64,000 nucleotides of DNA from Lentzea sp. NEAU-D7 (GTDB lineage: Bacteria; Actinomycetota; Actinomycetes; Mycobacteriales; Pseudonocardiaceae), in the NCBI RefSeq assembly GCF_026242055.1, contig NZ_JAPJDL010000037.1:19169-83168 (forward strand), given 5' to 3'. A model generated the notes under the pieces. It did no database searches. It was not told where the DNA came from and worked only from the letters and a program-made list of their open reading frames with translations. Within the stretch, counting starts at the first letter, position 1. Each line of letters begins with the position of its first letter. Positions 23,923 to 33,223 of the stretch are shown here, one piece after another. The position numbers and the translations under genes are program-made.

Positions 23923-23957
23923 ACGCCCCGGCGCCCCATCCGGGGCTTCCGGGGCGT
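23923..23957 (+). terminator. Hairpin between groES and groEL (attenuator or processing site)
   Basis: Arms ACGCCCCGG (23923-23931) and CCGGGGCGT (23949-23957) pair perfectly over 9 bp, and the loop can pair further (GCCCC with GGGGC). TTTC follows. It lies in the 83-nt gap between groES and groEL and may reduce readthrough or mark an RNA processing site that sets the groES:groEL ratio. Confidence 0.55.
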
Positions 23958-23984
23958 TTCGCTACCAGAGAGGCTTTGAGTTAA

Positions 23985-25610
<1,626 letters not shown>

Positions 25611-25639
25611 GTTTCCTGTCCCGCCTCCGGCGGGACGGC

Positions 25640-25664
25640 GAGCAGTGAGCAGTGAGCAGTGAGC
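25640..25664 (+). repeat. GAGCAGT tandem repeat (3.6 copies)
   Basis: The 7-nt unit GAGCAGT is repeated head to tail from 25640, with a last partial copy running into the terminator. It lies in the groEL 3' untranslated region. Confidence 0.9.
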
Positions 25665-25702
25665 AAAGAGGGTGGCACCTTTCCGGGTGCCACCCTCTTT
25701 GC
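25663..25702 (+). terminator. groEL terminator
   Basis: 17-bp perfect arms at 25663-25679 (GCAAAGAGGGTGGCACC) and 25686-25702 enclose a 6-nt loop. The arms carry an AAAGAG/CTCTTT segment. It also lies 3' of the convergent whiB-type gene. Confidence 0.88.
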
Positions 25703-25715
25703 CTTCAAAAGAGTC

Positions 25716-25815
25716 GCGAGTTCGCGTCGGTCGTCCGGTCACCCCTTCGGGTCAACCGCCGAAGGAGATTCGGGCCGAAGCGGTGGCCGGACGACCGACT
25801 TCCCGGCGAACTCGC
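25716..25815. other. Long imperfect inverted repeat between groEL and whiB-type gene
   Basis: Outer arms GCGAGTTCGC (25716-25725) and GCGAACTCGC (25806-25815) are complementary. A 13-bp pair lies inside: GTCGGTCGTCCGG (25726-25738) with CCGGACGACCGAC (25787-25799). The centre adds CCTTCGG/CCGAAGG (25744-25750 with 25759-25765) and TTCGGGCCGAA (25769-25779). The predicted shape is a branched hairpin of 100 nt. It may be a terminator of the minus-strand gene, a structured 3' UTR or a small RNA; the sequence alone does not decide. Confidence 0.55.
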
Positions 25816-25837
25816 CGCCGCGCCGGAGGCGCGGCCA

Positions 25838-26134
25838 TCAAACAACAGCCAATTGCCGTTTTCGCGCCTTGATGATGTGGTCGCGCTCCGATTCCGAGAG
25901 CCCGCCCCAGATTCCGTACGGTTCCTGCACTGCCAGCGCGTGTTTGCGGCACATCTCCAGCACCGGGCAGGCGAGGCAGACAGCCTTGGCGCGAGCTTCC
26001 CGGCGTGATCTCGCCGGGCCCCGCTCGCCGTCGGGGTGGAAGAAGAACGCGCTGTCCATGCCCCGGCACGAACCGCGCATCTGCCAGTCCCACAGATCTG
26101 CGTTGGGACCGGGGAGCCTTCGGGTGTCCGCCAT
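25838..26134 (-). CDS. whiB3: WhiB family iron-sulfur regulator, WhiB3/WhiD type
   Basis: 98 residues. Four Cys ligate a [4Fe-4S] cluster: one in GSCRGMDSAFFFHP, then CLACPVLEMC. The turn GIWGG and a basic C-terminal tail (KARKRQ) follow. The N-terminus LPGPNADLWDWQ and the segment PDGERGPA are hallmarks of WhiB3 (M. tuberculosis Rv3416) and Streptomyces WhiD. The position next to groEL1 and near bldM/sigD matches both genomes. It probably senses redox or nitric oxide and binds a sigma factor; WhiD acts in late sporulation. The start is the ATG at 26134. Confidence 0.92.
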   Translation of the reverse strand: MADTRRLPGPNADLWDWQMRGSCRGMDSAFFFHPDGERGPARSRREARAKAVCLACPVLEMCRKHALAVQEPYGIWGGLSESERDHIIKARKRQLAVV

Positions 26135-26302
26135 CGAGACCGCCTCCGTGACGACTGCTCCATTCGGCTTAACGATGATCCACCGTAGAACCGCGTCAAA
26201 ACTTGTTCAAGAGGCTGAAGACCCTTATCAACTGATGGGTGACGGCACGCGTGTTCGATCACTCACCGCCCGGAGTTGCCGCCCGGATGAGGTGAACGGA
26301 AC

Positions 26303-27253
26303 ATGGCTCTCGTGATGACACCGCCGGAGCACACCTCTGCCGGGAGTCACACGAGTGAGCCCCTTCTCTCAGTGGCCGCGGTGGCCAGGCGACTCGGCGT
26401 GGCTCCCGCCACCCTCCGCACCTGGGACCGCCGCTACGGACTCGGCCCGACCGGCCACACCGTGGGCCGGCACCGGAAATACGGGCCACCCGACGTGGCT
26501 CGCCTCGAATTGATGCAACGCGCTCTTCTCCGTGGCGCGTCGTCCGCCGAGGCGGCGCGTTTCGCGCTCGACTCGAAATCGTCGATGACACACGGAGTGG
26601 TTCCCGTCGCACCATCGGGTGGACGTGGACTGAAAATGCCCGGAGCGTCTCGATTGGCGCGCGGACTGGGCCGCGCCGCGGTCGCGATGGACTCGATCGC
26701 GGTGCAGAGCATGCTCGCCGACTCGCTGGCCTCCGACGGCGTCGTCGCCACCTGGAACGAGGTGGTGCGCCCCGTCCTGACGGCCGTCGCCGCGCGCTGG
26801 CAGCTCTCCGGCGCCGGCGTCGAGGTCGAGCACCTGCTGAACGAGTGCGTGCTCGCGGCGTTCGTGCGCGCCACACCGCTCGTCACGGTCGGTCGCAACC
26901 ATCGACCCGTGCTGCTGGCGTGCATGCCGGAGGAGAGGCACAACCTCCCGCTCTACCCGCTGGCAGCGGAACTGGCGCAGCGCGACATCGTCGTCCGGCA
27001 GCTGGGGGCGGCGTTGCCGATGGACGCCCTGGCCGCCGCCGTGCGCCGCACCGCACCCTCCGCGGTGGTGCTGTGGGCGCAGCTGCCGCGCTACGCCGAT
27101 CCGGGGGTGATCTCCGCGCTGCCGCGGACCCGGCAGCAGGTGCGCGTGTTCGTGGGAGGGCCCGGCTGGCGCCGGGGCGTGGTGACGGCCCCGGCGGAAC
27201 GCGTGGAGGACCTGGCCGCCGCGGTGGACGCGGTCGAGGCCGCCATCACCTGA
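26303..27253 (+). CDS. MerR-like regulator with B12-binding-type C-terminal domain
   Basis: 316 residues. ATG 26303 with GGTGAACGGAAC upstream. A MerR winged helix-turn-helix at about 20-90 (LLSVAAVARRLGVAPATLRTWDRRYGLGPT) is followed by a helical cap and a Rossmann-like cobalamin-binding domain, the CarH/LitR layout. The cobalamin His motif is present as EERHNLPLYPLA, but the usual Gly three residues after His is Pro. Light or B12 sensing is typical of the family; whether this protein binds B12 is uncertain. It is divergent from the whiB-type gene across a 168-nt shared promoter region. Confidence 0.8.
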   Translation: MALVMTPPEHTSAGSHTSEPLLSVAAVARRLGVAPATLRTWDRRYGLGPTGHTVGRHRKYGPPDVARLELMQRALLRGASSAEAARFALDSKSSMTHGVVPVAPSGGRGLKMPGASRLARGLGRAAVAMDSIAVQSMLADSLASDGVVATWNEVVRPVLTAVAARWQLSGAGVEVEHLLNECVLAAFVRATPLVTVGRNHRPVLLACMPEERHNLPLYPLAAELAQRDIVVRQLGAALPMDALAAAVRRTAPSAVVLWAQLPRYADPGVISALPRTRQQVRVFVGGPGWRRGVVTAPAERVEDLAAAVDAVEAAIT

Positions 27254-27665
<412 letters not shown>

Positions 27666-28562
27666 GTGACTGAAGACGAGCTGCGCCGAGCCGCGTTCGG
27701 CGACTCACCCGACCTCGACGTCTGGCCCGCCCTGGCGGCGCCGAACGCCCGGACCAGGTGGCTCGCGGCCGTCGTCCTGGGCGGCCAGGGCCACTACGCG
27801 GCCGCCGCCACCGTGCTGGACGCGCTCCGTCACGACCCGGATCCGGTGATCGCGTCCCTGTCTCTCTCGACTCGCGCGTCGCACCATCGTCAGCTAGGGG
27901 CCCACCACCTCGCCCGTGCCCTCGACGGTGCGGCCCTCGCGCGCGTTCCGTCAACGGGCGGCAGCGACCCCGACGGGATCGACGCCTCGGGTGCCAGGAC
28001 TGACGCTCTGCTCGGTCTCGCCGCCGATTCGCTCGGTGCTCAACGCCTGGACGAGGCCCGCGGGTTGCTCGCACGAGTTGAGACGCGCTCGTGGCGGAGT
28101 GAGGTCCGCAGGGGATGGGTATCCGCTGAGATCGAGCTGGCGGACGGCCGCGCGCATGCCGCCGTGGCACCCGCGGAGGCGGCGTACGGCGTAGCGACGA
28201 GCACAAAGGCGCTGCGGCACGAGCTCAAATCGGCACTCGTTCTGGGCACCTCGTTGGTCGTGTGGGGGACCCCCGACGGCCTGAACCGCGGAGTTGAACT
28301 AGTCGAGTGTGAGCTAAATCACAGCGCCAGGAAGGGGCTTCAGCCGTTGATCTGGCCGAGCGCTCTCGTCCTGGCGGGCCATGCCCCCACGGTGGGCGCA
28401 AGCGCCATCGACCGGGCGACGGAGGCTCTGAGCTGCGTGTTACGCAGAGCTGATCCCGTCAGCCGACAGGTCGCCCTTGATTCCCCCTGGGTGCCGACCG
28501 GGCTGCTCCGTTCCGGGGAACCCCCGAACGCAGACCCTCAGGCGAACTTCTTGACGGATTAA
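27666..28562 (+). CDS. Helical-repeat (TPR-like) hypothetical protein, Rv3415c position
   Basis: 298 residues from GTG 27666 (an upstream in-frame start at 27609 adds only Arg/Pro-rich sequence). It is helical and Ala/Leu-rich, with repeated pairs of helices such as YAAAATVLDALRHDPDPVI and QRLDEARGLLARVE that resemble tetratricopeptide repeats. No signal or membrane segment. In M. tuberculosis the gene between whiB3 and sigD (Rv3415c) is an uncharacterised protein of similar size, and this is probably its counterpart. A scaffolding role near the sigma factor genes is an inference. Confidence 0.75.
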   Translation: MTEDELRRAAFGDSPDLDVWPALAAPNARTRWLAAVVLGGQGHYAAAATVLDALRHDPDPVIASLSLSTRASHHRQLGAHHLARALDGAALARVPSTGGSDPDGIDASGARTDALLGLAADSLGAQRLDEARGLLARVETRSWRSEVRRGWVSAEIELADGRAHAAVAPAEAAYGVATSTKALRHELKSALVLGTSLVVWGTPDGLNRGVELVECELNHSARKGLQPLIWPSALVLAGHAPTVGASAIDRATEALSCVLRRADPVSRQVALDSPWVPTGLLRSGEPPNADPQANFLTD

Positions 28563-28643
28563 GCACCGGATCGTGTCAAGGTTGGGCCGCGAGCGTCCGA
28601 TAGGGGAGATGGAACGTCACTCGGCTGCAGGAAAGGAGTCCCC

Positions 28644-29240
28644 GTGACCACGGTCCTTATTTGCGACGACCGGCGCAGTGTGCGGGAGGGTCTCACCCGC
28701 GTGATGTCGGCTGTCCCCGGGGTTAGCCGCATCGACTGCGTAGCGCACGGTGACGAGTTGTTGGCTCGCTTTTCAAGGCAGCCGGTCGACGTCGTCCTGG
28801 TGGGAACCCAGCGCGCCGTCCCGACCGGGGTTGAAGCAACCCGTCGGCTCGTCTCTGCGAATCCGCAGGCAAACGTCATCGTCTTCGGCGCACCCGACGA
28901 CGCCGGGAGCATCGCCGCGGCGATCGCCGGCGGTGCCCGTGGCTACCTGAGGTGGGACGCGTCGCGTCCCGAGCTTGTGGCAGCCCTCGCGCACACGCTC
29001 GCCAGCACCTCGGTGCCGGCGCCTCGTCAGCCCTCCGACCCCGGCGTGCAGCTCACGGAGCGCGAGCTCCAGGTGCTGCGTGGCATGAGCCAGGGCAAGA
29101 GCAACGGCCAGATCGGCCGCGAGCTCTACCTGTCGGAGGACACGGTGAAGACGCACGCTCGTCGTCTCTTCCGCAAGCTCGGTGTTCGTGACCGCGCTCA
29201 GGCGGTCGCGCACGGCTTCCGGCGAGGCCTCGTCCAGTAA
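28644..29240 (+). CDS. bldM: BldM-like atypical NarL/LuxR response regulator
   Basis: 198 residues, GTG start with AAAGGAG upstream. It has an N-terminal receiver domain and a C-terminal LuxR helix-turn-helix (LTERELQVLRGMSQGKSNGQIGRELYLSEDTVKTHARRLF, split here into LTERELQVLRGM and LSEDTVKTHARRLF). The C-terminal half closely resembles Streptomyces BldM, and the neighbours (whiB3/whiD-type gene, sigD, guaB) match the bldM locus. In the receiver, the phosphoacceptor region reads VVLVGTQRAVPTG where VLxDxxMPxxxG is expected, so the Asp is absent. Phosphorylation-independent regulation of development is inferred. Confidence 0.82.
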   Translation: MTTVLICDDRRSVREGLTRVMSAVPGVSRIDCVAHGDELLARFSRQPVDVVLVGTQRAVPTGVEATRRLVSANPQANVIVFGAPDDAGSIAAAIAGGARGYLRWDASRPELVAALAHTLASTSVPAPRQPSDPGVQLTERELQVLRGMSQGKSNGQIGRELYLSEDTVKTHARRLFRKLGVRDRAQAVAHGFRRGLVQ

Positions 29241-29253
29241 GTCGCTCTTGCCG

Positions 29254-29302
29254 CACCGGCCCCGCGTCCTCATATGCCGCATGTGGGGAAGCGGGGCCGG
29301 TG
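29254..29302 (+). terminator. Terminator after bldM-like gene
   Basis: 12-bp perfect arms CACCGGCCCCGC (29254-29265) and GCGGGGCCGGTG (29291-29302). The 25-nt loop carries a small CATATGC/GCATGTG-like secondary pairing. It separates bldM from sigD. Confidence 0.7.
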
Positions 29303-29548
29303 GCGTGAGACGGCTCACCCGTGCAAGTGGTGATCCTCGAGTCGCGCATTTAGCCCAGCCCGGTGACAATGTCGCCGGGCTGTCATCCGTTCGGGCGTGT
29401 CCACTGTTCACTCCAGGTGTCCATACCCCACCTATGAACAGAAGGCCCGAAGACCGGTACGGTGAAGCTGCTGCAACGGGTCGCTGTGAGTGACTCGTGC
29501 TGTTTCATGTCGGTACGCCAACAAGTAACACCAGGGCTGTTGTCTGCG

Positions 29549-30121
29549 ATGACCAACTTGGGGGACGGACTGGACGCCGAAGTGGGCGCGGCCGTCGACG
29601 GCGACCGCCAGGCGATCGAACGCCTGCTGGCCTCCATTCGTCCTCTGGTGGTGCGGTACTGCCGCGCCAGAGTTGGCAGGCAGGAGCGAAGCTTCGCTTC
29701 GGCGGACGATGTGGCCCAGGAGGTGTGTCTCGCGGTGCTCACGGCATTGCCCAGCTACCGCGATCAGGGTCGGCCCTTCCTCGCGTTCGTCTACGGGATC
29801 GCGGCACACAAGGTCGCCGATGCACATCGATCCGCCGCCAGGAACCGCTCCGAGCCCGTTCCCGAAGTTCCCGACGCGCCGGAGACCGAAGCTGGTCCGG
29901 AGCAGCGGGCCATGCAGGGAGAACTCTCCGACCGGATGGCCGTGTTGCTGCGCGTTCTGCCGGAGAAGCAGCGGGAGATCCTGTTGTTGAGGGTGGTGGT
30001 CGGACTCTCCGCCGAGGAAACTGCCGAGGCGGTCGGTTCGACGCCGGGTGCGGTCCGGGTGGCGCAACACCGCGCGCTGGCTCGGCTCCGCAAGTCGCTG
30101 GCAGCGGAGGAGGTGGTCTGA
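29549..30121 (+). CDS. sigD: RNA polymerase sigma factor SigD/ShbA type
   Basis: 190 residues from ATG 29549 (MTNLGDGLDAEV), which aligns with M. tuberculosis SigD; the in-frame ATG at 29507 is less likely. Region 2 has DDVAQEVCLAVLTALPSY and RPFLAFVYGIAAHKVADAHR. Region 4 has LPEKQREILLLRVVVGLSAEETAEAVGST, given here in two pieces (LPEKQREILLLRVV; SAEETAEAVGST). The next gene starts on the base after the stop and encodes its anti-sigma factor. Streptomyces ShbA, at the same locus, drives hrdB; SigD controls stationary-phase genes. Confidence 0.92.
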   Translation: MTNLGDGLDAEVGAAVDGDRQAIERLLASIRPLVVRYCRARVGRQERSFASADDVAQEVCLAVLTALPSYRDQGRPFLAFVYGIAAHKVADAHRSAARNRSEPVPEVPDAPETEAGPEQRAMQGELSDRMAVLLRVLPEKQREILLLRVVVGLSAEETAEAVGSTPGAVRVAQHRALARLRKSLAAEEVV

Positions 30122-31015
30122 GTGGCCGACGAACACGGAAAGGACGACGAGCAAGTGCGCGGACAGGACGATAGAGCCCCGCACGAACCCGTCGCTGATG
30201 ATCTTTCGGCTGTACAGGCCGATGACAGGCTGCTGGACGCGCTGGGGTCTGCGACTCCGGGTGCGGCCGGCTCCCTGGGCGACGACGACTTGAACGCGTT
30301 GCTGCTCGCGTGGCGCAACGAGGTGGAGACGGAGCCGTTCGGCGAGCTCGTCGACACCGACACCGCCATCGCCACGATCCAAGCTGCACGTCCGCAGCCG
30401 GTGAGCAGGCACCGCTTCCTGATCCCGCTGGCGAGTGCCGCGGCGGTCCTGGCCATCGCCTTCACCGGCGTGAGCCTCGTCGCCCGCGACGCCCAGCCCG
30501 GCGACGCGCTGTGGGGTCTCACGCGAGTGCTCTACTCCGAGCACGCGAAGTCGATCGAAGCCGCGGCCATCATCAGCGGTGACCTCGACGCGGCGCGGCT
30601 CGCGTTGCGCGAGGGCAAGGTCGACGAGGCGCGCGAGAAGCTGAACAAGATCGGCGCCACCCTCGACTCGGTGTCCACGGACGACGGCAAGCAACAGCTC
30701 GAGGAGAAGCACAAGGAGCTCGAGAAGGAGCTCGACACCAACACCTCGACCGCGCCGCCCACCTCGACGCCTCCGCCAGCGACCCAGCCGAGCCAGTCCA
30801 CGCAGCCGTCGACCACGCCGTCGACGCCGTCGGTCGAGCCGTCGACCACCCAGCCGTCCACGCCGCCGTCGTCGGAGACGCCCCCGCCGCCGACGTCGAA
30901 CGGTGAGAACCCGCCGCCTCCGCCCCCGCCGGATCCCGGCGCGGAGAACCCGGGGTCGACCGGGACGAACGGTCAGTCCACCGGGCAGTCGGTCGAGAGC
31001 ACCGGCACCAACTGA
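30122..31015 (+). CDS. rsdA: Anti-sigma-D factor RsdA-like membrane protein
   Basis: 297 residues, GTG start immediately after the sigD stop. The N-terminal ~95 residues are acidic and cytosolic (the sigma-binding part in RsdA), with LNALLLAWRNEVETEPF. A membrane helix lies at about 99-120 (FLIPLASAAAVLAIAFTGVS). Outside is a helical segment (DAQPGDALWGLTRVLYSEHA) found in anti-sigma ectodomains, then a Thr/Pro/Ser tail of ~85 residues. M. tuberculosis RsdA (Rv3413c) has the same position and layout and is degraded to free SigD. A strong terminator follows at 31024. Confidence 0.88.
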   Translation: MADEHGKDDEQVRGQDDRAPHEPVADDLSAVQADDRLLDALGSATPGAAGSLGDDDLNALLLAWRNEVETEPFGELVDTDTAIATIQAARPQPVSRHRFLIPLASAAAVLAIAFTGVSLVARDAQPGDALWGLTRVLYSEHAKSIEAAAIISGDLDAARLALREGKVDEAREKLNKIGATLDSVSTDDGKQQLEEKHKELEKELDTNTSTAPPTSTPPPATQPSQSTQPSTTPSTPSVEPSTTQPSTPPSSETPPPPTSNGENPPPPPPPDPGAENPGSTGTNGQSTGQSVESTGTN

Positions 31016-31023
31016 GACGCAGT

Positions 31024-31063
31024 GTGAACGGCCCCTGATCCTTCGAGGTCAGGGGCCGTTCAC
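31024..31063. terminator. sigD-rsdA terminator
   Basis: 15-bp perfect arms at 31024-31038 (GTGAACGGCCCCTGA) and 31049-31063. The inner CCT/AGG pairing leaves a 3-nt loop. It lies between rsdA (+) and the DUF5319-type gene (-) and can act in both directions. Confidence 0.88.
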
Positions 31064-31133
31064 ATGCTCAGGCGTTCACACGTCGGGTGGAATGTGACCG
31101 GAGTGCGTCCGACCTCACACCGCGACGCGAGGG

Positions 31134-31517
31134 TCAGCGGGCCGACTCGGTGGCCGTCACGCCGTCCGCGTACCCGCGGCAGTACTCCCAGCTCACGTAG
31201 GCGCCGGGGTTCGGGTCGAAGGCCGGCTCGTGCGGGCGCATGCGGCCGTCGGCGAGCAGCTGCTCCAGTGAGGCTCGCAACAGTGCCCAGTCGTGGTAGT
31301 GCGGTTCTTGGCACTCGCCGCAGTCCACGACGATGCCCCGGACGCCTCTGTGTTCGAGCAGCGCTTGGTACACGGCGAGGTCAGCCAGGTCGCTTACCAG
31401 CTCTGTTCGCTCGTCTTCGTCCATCGGGGGATGGTCGTGGTCGGGCTCGCCCAGGGAGAGCGCGGGGTCTTCTGGGTCGCCTTCGAAGGGGTCTGGTGGC
31501 AACGCGTCGTGCGGCAC
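31134..31517 (-). CDS. DUF5319-type hypothetical protein (Rv3412 position)
   Basis: 127 residues. An acidic N-terminal half (MDEDERTELVSDLADLAVYQ) is followed by VDCGECQEPHYHDWALLRA, where a CxxC and two His could bind metal, and a C-terminal SWEYCRGYADG. In M. tuberculosis the gene between rsdA and guaB2 (Rv3412) is a protein of this family. It is divergent from guaB across 142 nt. The function is unknown. Confidence 0.82.
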   Translation of the reverse strand: MPHDALPPDPFEGDPEDPALSLGEPDHDHPPMDEDERTELVSDLADLAVYQALLEHRGVRGIVVDCGECQEPHYHDWALLRASLEQLLADGRMRPHEPAFDPNPGAYVSWEYCRGYADGVTATESAR

Positions 31518-31659
31518 GACCCCGCACGGTACCCGCCGTACCCCCGGGGGCGTCCAGATACCATGGGTCGCACCGCCTCCGCCTGCGGAAACTGGACACG
31601 CAGGACCTCAAAAGGGCAGGCAGAGCGCAGACCGCACGACGGAAGGCATGTCACCCGCT

Positions 31660-33171
31660 ATGACCAGCGAGCTCAACGCTGATGGAGTCCCGAGCAAGTT
31701 CGCCATGCTGGGACTGACCTTCGACGACGTGCTCCTGCTGCCTGCCGAGTCGGACGTCGTCCCGAGTGGCGTCGACACGAGCACCAGGATCTCGCGCAAC
31801 ATCACCCTGAAGATTCCGCTGGCCAGCGCCGCGATGGACACGGTCACCGAGGGCCGGATGGCCATCTCGATGGCGCGTCAGGGCGGCATCGGTGTGCTGC
31901 ACCGCAACCTGAGCATCGAGGACCAGGCCCGCCAGGCCGAGACCGTCAAGCGGTCCGAGGCCGGCATGGTCACCGACCCGGTCACGTGTTCGCCCGAGGC
32001 CACGCTGGCCGAGGTGGACGCGCTGTGCGCCCGCTACCGCATCTCCGGCGTTCCGGTGACCGACGAGAACAACAAGCTCGTCGGCATCATCACGAACCGC
32101 GACATGCGCTTCGAGCTCGACCACTCCAAGCGGGTGGTCGAGGTCATGACCAAGGGTCCGCTGGTCACGGCCCAGGTCGGTGTGTCCGCGGAGGCCGCGC
32201 TCGGCCTGCTGCGCCGCCACAAGGTCGAGAAGCTGCCCATCGTCGACGGTGACGGCAAGCTCAAGGGCCTGATCACGGTCAAGGACTTCGTCAAGACCGA
32301 GCAGTACCCGATGGCCACCAAGGACCCGGACGGCCGCCTGCTGTGCGCCGCCGCCGTCGGCGTGGGCGAGGACTCGTTCATCCGCGCGATGACGCTCGCC
32401 GAGGCTGGTGTCGACGTGCTCATGGTCGACACGGCGCACGGTCACTCGCGCGGCGTGCTGGAGATGGTCGCCCGCATCAAGAAGGAGCTCGGCGACTCGG
32501 CGGACGTCGTCGGCGGCAACGTCGCCACGCGCGCCGGCGCCCAGGCCCTGGTCGACGCGGGTGCGGACGGCGTGAAGGTCGGTGTCGGCCCCGGCTCGAT
32601 CTGCACCACGCGCGTCGTCGCCGGCGTCGGCGTGCCGCAGATCTCCGCGATCTACGAGGCTTCCCTGGCCTGCAACCCGGCCGGCGTGCCGGTGATCGGC
32701 GACGGCGGCATCCAGTACTCCGGCGACATCGCCAAGGCCATCGCGGCCGGCGCGTCCGCCGTGATGCTGGGCTCGTTGCTCGCGGGCACCCAGGAGGCGC
32801 CCGGCGACCTGATCCTGGTCAACGGCAAGCAGTTCAAGACCTACCGCGGCATGGGCTCGCTCGCCGCCATGCAGTCCCGCGGCGAGAACAAGTCGTTCTC
32901 GAAGGACCGCTACTTCCAGGACGACGTGCTCAACGAGGACAAGCTCGTTCCCGAGGGCATCGAGGGCCGCACGCCGTTCCGCGGTCCGCTGTCGCAGGTC
33001 GTGCACCAGCTCAACGGCGGTCTGCGCGCGGCGATGGGCTACACGGGCTCCCACACGATCGCCGAGCTCCAGCAGCAGCAGCTCGTGCGCATCACCGCGG
33101 CGGGCCTGAAGGAAAGCCACCCGCACGACATCACGATGACCGTCGAGGCCCCGAACTACACCACCCGTTAG
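31660..33171 (+). CDS. guaB: Inosine-5'-monophosphate dehydrogenase
   Basis: 503 residues from ATG 31660; the in-frame ATG at 31648 has GGAAGG only 1-2 nt upstream, too close. The enzyme oxidises IMP to XMP, the committed step to GMP. The TIM barrel has the catalytic Cys loop GPGSICTTRV and DGGIQYSGDI, and the flap has YRGMGSLAAM. Two CBS domains (about 105-220) are inserted (EVMTKGPLVTAQ). Complete and standard in length. guaB3 follows 52 nt later and guaA lies at 43492. Confidence 0.97.
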   Translation: MTSELNADGVPSKFAMLGLTFDDVLLLPAESDVVPSGVDTSTRISRNITLKIPLASAAMDTVTEGRMAISMARQGGIGVLHRNLSIEDQARQAETVKRSEAGMVTDPVTCSPEATLAEVDALCARYRISGVPVTDENNKLVGIITNRDMRFELDHSKRVVEVMTKGPLVTAQVGVSAEAALGLLRRHKVEKLPIVDGDGKLKGLITVKDFVKTEQYPMATKDPDGRLLCAAAVGVGEDSFIRAMTLAEAGVDVLMVDTAHGHSRGVLEMVARIKKELGDSADVVGGNVATRAGAQALVDAGADGVKVGVGPGSICTTRVVAGVGVPQISAIYEASLACNPAGVPVIGDGGIQYSGDIAKAIAAGASAVMLGSLLAGTQEAPGDLILVNGKQFKTYRGMGSLAAMQSRGENKSFSKDRYFQDDVLNEDKLVPEGIEGRTPFRGPLSQVVHQLNGGLRAAMGYTGSHTIAELQQQQLVRITAAGLKESHPHDITMTVEAPNYTTR

Positions 33172-33223
33172 GGTATTCGGGCTGCTAGACGCCCGTTCTT
33201 AGTGCTCTGGAGAGGAACCACAG

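Noticed and set aside
31518..31659. Purine riboswitch upstream of guaB
   Set aside because: No paired stem or conserved purine-riboswitch core was visible in the 142-nt gap.
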